From an uncultured Anaeroplasma sp. (GTDB lineage: Bacteria > Bacillota_I > Bacilli_A > Acholeplasmatales > Anaeroplasmataceae), in contig CAKQBG010000059.1 of the NCBI GenBank assembly GCA_934216145.1, positions 1 through 10,953 of the forward strand: a stretch of 10,953 nucleotides of DNA, read 5' to 3'. Shown here piece after piece: positions 7,274-10,953 of this stretch (its first letter is position 1; every line of letters begins with the position of its first letter). Made by a program: the position numbers and the translations under genes. The notes under the pieces are model-generated. The model was not told the origin of the DNA. It made no database searches and worked only from the letters and a program-made list of their open reading frames with translations.

Positions 7274-8944
7274 TTATGCTTTTACAGTTGTAGCATCAAC
7301 TGTATTTTTCTTTTCATATACTGCATTTAAAACATCAAGTAATGATTGTTTTAAATTTAATTCTGTTACTTTATTTGTATAAGTATCTGTTAAATCACCA
7401 AATACTAATAAATTTTCTTTTGCATATCCACAATTTGAAATCTTACTAACATTTGAACAAGCACCATAGAATAAACCTAAATCAACATATTTTTCATTAG
7501 TTGTTACATCATCTTTAGTTACTTCCTTTAATGCTTGGGCATAAACTTTGATACCTTCAACTCTAGGAGCATATACACAATTTGAAACAGATGAAACAAT
7601 ATTACTTAATGAACCAACAAAGCCTCCAATATATGCATTTGTAGCTAATAAATTAGTAGATACATCAGTTTTCTTCTGTTCATCAGTTAATTCTTCAGAT
7701 GAATCATGTAAATCACTCTTTTGACCTGCATAACAAATAATATCAGCAACACTTAAACAATTCTTAACATTAATTTGAGCATTACCATCTTTTCCTAAAA
7801 AGCCACCAATGAAAAGATCATGATTAACATAACCACTACCATTTCTTCTAGTATAAGCAATCTCAACTTCAGAAGATGAATCTTGAACTACACCAGTTGT
7901 AGATAATGTTCCAATAAATCCACCAACACGAGTATAACCTGTTGAAGATGAATACTCACAGTTAACATAAATTTCACCACTAACACTAGAATCTTTAACA
8001 GCAACCTCAACCTTATTACCACTAATTTCTCCAGCAAGTAAACCGATGCTTACATACTTTCTAGCTTTAGTCATAAGAATAGATGCATTAGTAATAGAAA
8101 TATTATCAAAAGTTGAATTAACTGCATTACCAACTAAACCACCAATTCTTAATTCAGCAGATGTAGTACCACTAAATTGGTTTTCAGCAGCACGTTTACC
8201 ATAAATGATATTACTAATAGTAATGTTTTCAAATTTAGTATCTTCAGCATTACCAACTAAAACACCCATATCACTCTTTGATTTAGTACTTGTAGTAGTA
8301 AATGATACATTAGAAATTGTTAAATTCTTAAATGTAGCACCCTTAGTATAACCGAATAAACCTGATGCTGAAGCACTCTTTAATTTGAAATTATTAATAG
8401 TAAAGCCATTACCATCAAATGTACCTTCATACTTATTAGAAGATGAATCAAACATTAAAATTTCAGAACCATCTAAATCTATATTATCAGTTAATTTATA
8501 ATTTAATTTAGTAGCATCAGTATCAATATTCAATAAATCATCTTTATTACTAATTTCAATTACATCTTCAGATGAAATTGATTTAGTTTTATATTTAGCC
8601 TCAGCAATCTTCTCATCATTATCATTATAACTAATATAAACAGAGAAAGAATACTCAGTATCTTCAGTCAATCCTGTATATTCACAACTAGACTTTGAAT
8701 AATCTTTATTAGTAAATTCTAAATTCTTATAAGCAGTTGAAGAAGTAGAATCATTTCTCTTTACATATGCTGTAGCGCCATTCTCAAGGACACTAAAATT
8801 ACCAAATGTTAAATTGATTTTAATACTTGTACTAGTGCATGTAGCATCCATTTCTACTTGAACTCCACTTCCACCACAGCTAGCTAAAGATATAATAACT
8901 ATCAAAGCGAATAATCCCGCTATTAACTTTTTTAATTTACTCAT
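7274..8944 (-). CDS. Secreted lipoprotein with an FN3-like domain and a GLUG-like repeat solenoid
   Basis: A 556-residue protein predicted to be lipid-anchored on the outer face of the membrane. The N-terminus has Lys residues, a hydrophobic core (7-19) and lipobox LASC with the modified Cys23. Residues about 30-122 look like a small beta-sandwich of fibronectin III type (ending LTEDTEYSFSVYISY). After a linker, TFDGNGFTINNF (175-186) begins a right-handed beta-helix-like array. Eight turns carry a Gly-hydrophobic-x-G core: 194-202, 226-235, 267-276, 300-309, 340-348, 379-387, 439-447 and 489-497 (for example IGGLVGNA), each followed by F-x-N-[IL]-[TS]-I or a variant. This is the GLUG pattern of Gram-positive surface proteins. 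No catalytic motif is seen; binding or adhesion is the likely role, partner unknown. The ATG follows GAGGAA (8955-8950). It heads the cysS block, an unusual partner for translation genes. Confidence 0.88.
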   Translation of the reverse strand: MSKLKKLIAGLFALIVIISLASCGGSGVQVEMDATCTSTSIKINLTFGNFSVLENGATAYVKRNDSTSSTAYKNLEFTNKDYSKSSCEYTGLTEDTEYSFSVYISYNDNDEKIAEAKYKTKSISSEDVIEISNKDDLLNIDTDATKLNYKLTDNIDLDGSEILMFDSSSNKYEGTFDGNGFTINNFKLKSASASGLFGYTKGATFKNLTISNVSFTTTSTKSKSDMGVLVGNAEDTKFENITISNIIYGKRAAENQFSGTTSAELRIGGLVGNAVNSTFDNISITNASILMTKARKYVSIGLLAGEISGNKVEVAVKDSSVSGEIYVNCEYSSSTGYTRVGGFIGTLSTTGVVQDSSSEVEIAYTRRNGSGYVNHDLFIGGFLGKDGNAQINVKNCLSVADIICYAGQKSDLHDSSEELTDEQKKTDVSTNLLATNAYIGGFVGSLSNIVSSVSNCVYAPRVEGIKVYAQALKEVTKDDVTTNEKYVDLGLFYGACSNVSKISNCGYAKENLLVFGDLTDTYTNKVTELNLKQSLLDVLNAVYEKKNTVDATTVKA

Positions 8945-8995
8945 ATCATTTCCTCATTTCGTAAGTCATCTAAAACAATTAGAATATCAACATTT

Positions 8996-9024
8996 ATTAT
9001 ACAATATCACCCTTAATTATACAA
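8996..9024 (-). promoter_or_regulatory. Sigma-A-like promoter of the lipoprotein-led operon
   Basis: On the minus strand, TTGTAT (9024-9019) and a consensus TATAAT (9001-8996) are separated by exactly 17 bases, about 50 bases before the lipoprotein start. The -10 is perfect and the -35 matches four of six positions. It is the only good match in the gap between the relict intron and the lipoprotein gene. The gaps downstream (53 bp, overlap, 0 bp) hold no comparable site, so the four genes may depend on it. Confidence 0.65.
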
Positions 9025-9133
9025 GTAAAAATTCAATACTTTTAACCTTTGTTGTTTATAATTCAAAGATGTATTTTCACTATTAAAAGTCTATCCAAAT
9101 ATTATTATTTTTATTAAAAAATTATCATTTGAA

Positions 9134-9206
9134 ATAGGGTAGAGAAAAAATAATATTCTCGTCCCTCCCATTGCACCATACATACGGGTCTCGTATACGG
9201 CGCTAC
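9134..9206 (-). mobile_element. 3' end of a group II intron (domains V and VI)
   Basis: Minus-strand RNA from 9203 to 9173 folds like domain V. A 9-bp lower stem, GCGCCGTAT (9203-9195) with GTATGGTGC (9181-9173), keeps wobble pairs at positions three and nine like canonical domain V; a two-base AT bulge (9183-9182) sits on the 3' side; and a short capped upper stem of 11 bases follows (9194-9184). The catalytic triad position reads CGC rather than the common AGC. A linker leads to a domain VI-like hairpin (about 9165-9137) with GAGAA pairing TTCTC, then TACCCTAT. An A at 9140 lies seven bases from a terminal AT (9134), the expected branch-point spacing and AY end. Upstream, ACTACTA/TAGTAGT (9224-9240) may belong to domain IV. 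No reverse transcriptase remains, so this is a relict. Confidence 0.72.
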
Positions 9207-9208
9207 AT

Positions 9209-9746
9209 TTATATTCTACACAAACTACTAAGATAGTAGTCTAAAGGGTCGACTACTCTCATTTCAATTCCCTCTATAGAAAGTAGATTTTTTTCTGCTT
9301 GTTGTATATATTTTTGAAGTTCAATTGTCACTTCAAAAATTTTAAAATCTTCATTCTTATCACTTAATTTGTTATGGAAAGTAGTTGGCTTCCAAACAAA
9401 TTTATATTTATTTGCGTTTGCTTCAAATTTTGAACCATCCAAATATAAATCATCCATACTTATCTTACATTCTTTGAAAATAGCTTTAGTAATTAAAGAG
9501 AATATTTTTTCTTGATTTGAAACTATATAATCATTCATAAAATCCCCTATCGTCATATGAGTTGGATATTGATCTTGCATTATATAAATGCACCTTAAAT
9601 CGTTCTTAATTCTATCTTCAATATCCCTAAGCGTACCTTTTGTTAAATGCGAAATTATATATAATGACTGCTAATAAATTGTAAGAATTATAGGTTGGTC
9701 GCCCTCCTTTATCTTCTTGACAACAACATTCTATTTCATCTTTTCT
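9209..9746 (-). pseudogene. IS1182-family transposase remnant, frameshifted and 3'-truncated
   Basis: Two frames together read as the N-terminal part of an IS1182-type DDE transposase. Frame one (from about 9746) gives GGRPTYNSYNLLAVIIYNFA. After one extra A in the run at 9638-9641 the family sequence continues in another frame as KGTLRDIEDRIKNDLRCIYI, which then runs on from the codons at 9580. The later part holds LYLDGSKFEANANKYKFVW, the conserved block around the first catalytic Asp (the Asp after LYL). The remaining two-thirds, including the other DDE residues, is missing. The last ~15 residues (from about VVDPLDYY) do not look like the family and run into the group II intron fragment, which marks the deletion or fusion joint near 9240-9290. 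It cannot be active. AT content matches the host, suggesting long residence. Confidence 0.82.
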
Positions 9747-9773
9747 TTATATGTTAGGCTAGGTTATGTGGAT

Positions 9774-10249
9774 TTAACTCATATAGTAATATTTCCCTCT
9801 ATGAATTTGCGTTACACACATATTGAATGCATATGAACATCTAGATACTAACTCATTTAAACTATAACTAAAAGTAATCATTAAGCTATTTAGCATTGGT
9901 ATCCATTTCTTTTTAATTTTGTTAATTGTTTTACATAAATTCTCATCTATATCACTTGTATTAGGAGTTAATATAATTTCAAGAATATTAGTAATTGGTT
10001 TATGTAGATAAGGAATAATAAAACCAGGTAATACTGCATGAGTATGTCCACATACCTTACAACGTACTCTTAAAATTCTTATATAATATCTTTTACCAGA
10101 TATATTTATATATCTCTTATAATAACATGTCTTTCCATATCTAATGAGTCTCAATTAGGGCATATAATAGTTTCAACTTCTATATTTGCAATAAAATCAT
10201 TATAATTATCAATTTCAGTATTGAATTCTTTTAATTTAAACGTTAACAC
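9774..10249 (-). pseudogene. DUF6431-type zinc-finger protein, broken by a frameshift
   Basis: A decayed member of a small family found beside transposases in Firmicutes; its biochemical role is not known to me. A GTG at 10249 with GAGGC upstream opens a frame of about 32 codons ending ...VETIICPN, then TGA (10153-10151). The neighbouring frame continues from 10154 as RLIRYGKTCYYK..., and the codon 'TTG' there is not a real start but the broken second Cys of a CPxC pair. Downstream are the second Cys pair, RVRCKVCGHTHAVLP, and FIIPYL, the family hallmark, then a C-terminal half ending near HRGKYYYMS. Restoring one base at the CPxC site would give about 158 residues, close to full length. It lies directly upstream of the IS1182 remnant on the same strand, with a 27-base gap. 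Confidence 0.72.
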
Positions 10250-10268
10250 ATTCTTGCCTCGTGAGGGT

Positions 10269-10308
10269 AATAGTTGAAAAGATCCGCCAAGATACAATTT
10301 CAACTATT
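10269..10308 (+). terminator. 11-bp perfect hairpin followed by T-run on the plus strand
   Basis: AATAGTTGAAA (10269-10279) pairs perfectly with TTTCAACTATT (10298-10308) around an 18-base loop that is richer in GC than its surroundings. On the plus strand a T-rich tract follows at once, as in an intrinsic terminator, but no plus-strand gene precedes it. On the minus strand it lies about 20 bases ahead of the DUF6431 remnant's start, so it may instead be a subterminal structure of that mobile element that blocks outside transcription. Confidence 0.5.
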
Positions 10309-10331
10309 TTTTTATTTTATTATAAATGAAA

Positions 10332-10392
10332 AAGGGAATAGGCTCAATTGCTTTGATTAAGATTTAATCAAATTCAAATAGCTTATTCCCTT
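10332..10392. terminator. Bidirectional terminator-like compound hairpin
   Basis: GGGAATAGGCT (10334-10344) pairs with AGCTTATTCCC (10380-10390) with one G-T wobble, extended by AA/TT. Inside sits a second perfect hairpin, TTTGATTAA (10352-10360) with TTAATCAAA (10364-10372). The outer stem is followed by T-rich sequence on both strands (TTATTTATTTT on plus, TTTTTCATTT on minus). On the minus strand it would end transcription coming from the 36-codon ORF and the ATPase fragment at the right end. Confidence 0.7.
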
Positions 10393-10436
10393 ATTTATTT
10401 TGATTTAATTTATTATTTTTCCCCTTATATAAAGTG

Positions 10437-10475
10437 ATGCTCAACAATTACCAACGGTTTTTAGCGCTTGAGCAT
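10437..10475. repeat. 8-bp inverted repeat at the composition boundary
   Basis: ATGCTCAA (10437-10444) and TTGAGCAT (10468-10475) are perfect inverted copies 23 bases apart. They cover the 3' end of the small ORF, including its TGA. No T-run follows, so it is not a clear terminator. It sits where AT-rich host sequence gives way to GC-richer DNA. Confidence 0.5.
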
Positions 10476-10551
10476 AGCTAAATTCGCCCGATTCTGTGTT
10501 TCCGATGCGATACCTGTCACCGATTCTATTTATTATATCAAATCTATTCAT
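10441..10551 (-). CDS. Small hypothetical ORF, 36 residues
   Basis: An ATG at 10551 sits eight bases behind AGGAG (10563-10559), the ribosome binding site lying just after the stop of the upstream ATPase fragment, so the two would be read from one transcript. The 36 residues start MNRFDIINRIGDRYRIGNTE and end AQALKTVGNC before TGA. I do not recognise a family. It is hydrophilic and mixed-charge, with no signal peptide or membrane segment. Its GC content matches the ATPase fragment, not the AT-rich DNA on its other side, and its last codons lie in an inverted repeat at the composition boundary. It could therefore be the surviving 5' part of a longer gene cut at that joint, or a genuine small protein. 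Good ribosome binding site and spacing are the main support. Confidence 0.5.
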   Translation of the reverse strand: MNRFDIINRIGDRYRIGNTESGEFSYAQALKTVGNC

Positions 10552-10567
10552 GGTTGTTCTCCTTTGC

Positions 10568-10953
10568 TCATCCGTGTTTATGTTCCAACGCCAATCCAAT
10601 CAACCGGTCGGCTTGATCTGCCATAAACAGTGGAATATTCAGCACATCATCATCAAGCTTCAGATTATCCAGAGAGAATCGAATACGGAGCTTGACCTTA
10701 TCAGGGAACAGTTCCTTGAACTTCTTCATACTCTTGCTGGTTGTATTGGCTTCGGATTTGACCTCCACGGGGAAGATGTCGTTCTCCCGCTGAATGAGGA
10801 AATCCACCTCGTAAGGTGGGTTGTTCTGGCTCCAATAACGGGGCATGACTTCAAACTGAGTAATTAAAGTCTGCAGCACAAAGTTTTCGGTTAATGCGCC
10901 TTTGAATTCAGTAAATAGGCGGTTCCCTTCGCCAAAGGCAGTGGGGGCCAACT
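10568..10953 (-). CDS. ATP-binding protein of the AAA_14/DUF4143 type, C-terminal part (5' end outside window)
   Basis: The open frame enters from the right edge and ends at TGA (10570-10568), giving about 128 residues. They match the C-terminal DUF4143 portion of a widespread family of AAA+ proteins whose N-terminal Walker domain would lie beyond the window. Visible landmarks are the opening segment GNRLFTEFKGALTENFVLQTL and, 40 residues on, EVDFLIQRENDIFPVEVKSE. In the latter, D...E-V-K forms the PD-(D/E)XK-like nuclease core seen in this family, followed by a Lys-rich helix. The cellular role of these proteins is unsettled; some are linked to mobile DNA or toxin-like activity. The TTG near 10951 is internal, not a start. 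Codon use is much more GC-rich than everything left of about 10430, pointing to transfer from another lineage. A 36-codon ORF follows at once. Confidence 0.8.
   Translation of the reverse strand, partial: LAPTAFGEGNRLFTEFKGALTENFVLQTLITQFEVMPRYWSQNNPPYEVDFLIQRENDIFPVEVKSEANTTSKSMKKFKELFPDKVKLRIRFSLDNLKLDDDVLNIPLFMADQADRLIGLALEHKHG

Noticed and set aside
10496..10867. 123-codon open frame on the plus strand at the right end
   Set aside because: Antisense to the recognisable DUF4143 C-terminus and the small ORF; open by chance in GC-richer codons.
1..10953. CRISPR array, tRNA or rRNA genes
   Set aside because: No regularly spaced direct repeats and no GC-richer cloverleaf or rRNA-like blocks were seen on either strand.

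Overview
The window reads as a chromosomal segment from a very AT-rich low-GC Gram-positive bacterium (Bacilli/Mycoplasmatota-like, possibly an uncultured gut lineage). The evidence is strongly A/T-biased third codon positions, good AGGAG-type ribosome binding sites, a cysS-mrnC gene pair typical of Firmicutes, and a lipobox signal peptide. Standard stop usage, including TGA as stop at 10568 and 10441, argues against a Mycoplasma-type code. No taxon can be fixed from the sequence alone.

Layout: (i) 1-1415 is AT-rich and holds no intact gene. At its left edge on the minus strand is a well-formed ribosome binding site and start, followed after ten codons by an in-frame stop. (ii) 1416-8944 is one compact minus-strand block, read lipoprotein -> cysS -> mrnC -> large P-type ATPase, with a sigma-A-like promoter at 8996-9024 and a strong intrinsic terminator at 1416-1454. 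mrnC overlaps cysS, and the ATPase start abuts the mrnC stop, so the last three genes look translationally coupled. (iii) 8945-10260 is a graveyard of mobile elements on the minus strand: the 3' end of a group II intron (domains V and VI), a frameshifted IS1182-type transposase fragment, and a DUF6431-type zinc-finger gene broken inside its first Cys pair. (iv) 10269-10392 holds two strong hairpins, one a probable bidirectional terminator. (v) From about 10435 to the end, base composition jumps to much higher GC. There lie the C-terminal part of a DUF4143/PD-(D/E)XK-type ATPase and a 36-codon ORF behind it, both minus strand, probably acquired from another genome.

Functionally, cysS (tRNA-Cys charging) and mrnC (23S rRNA maturation) are housekeeping translation genes. 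They share a transcript with two surface-directed genes: a secreted lipoprotein with a GLUG-like repeat solenoid, and the ATPase. The most unusual item is the ATPase. It has a complete CtpE-like cation-pump core, but about 445 residues are inserted between transmembrane helices 9 and 10, where type II pumps have a short extracellular loop. The insert carries three copies of a P-x-[IV]-x-[IV]...Y-V-[IV]-N-G motif typical of bacterial surface proteins. I see no CRISPR array, tRNA, rRNA or recognisable defence island.
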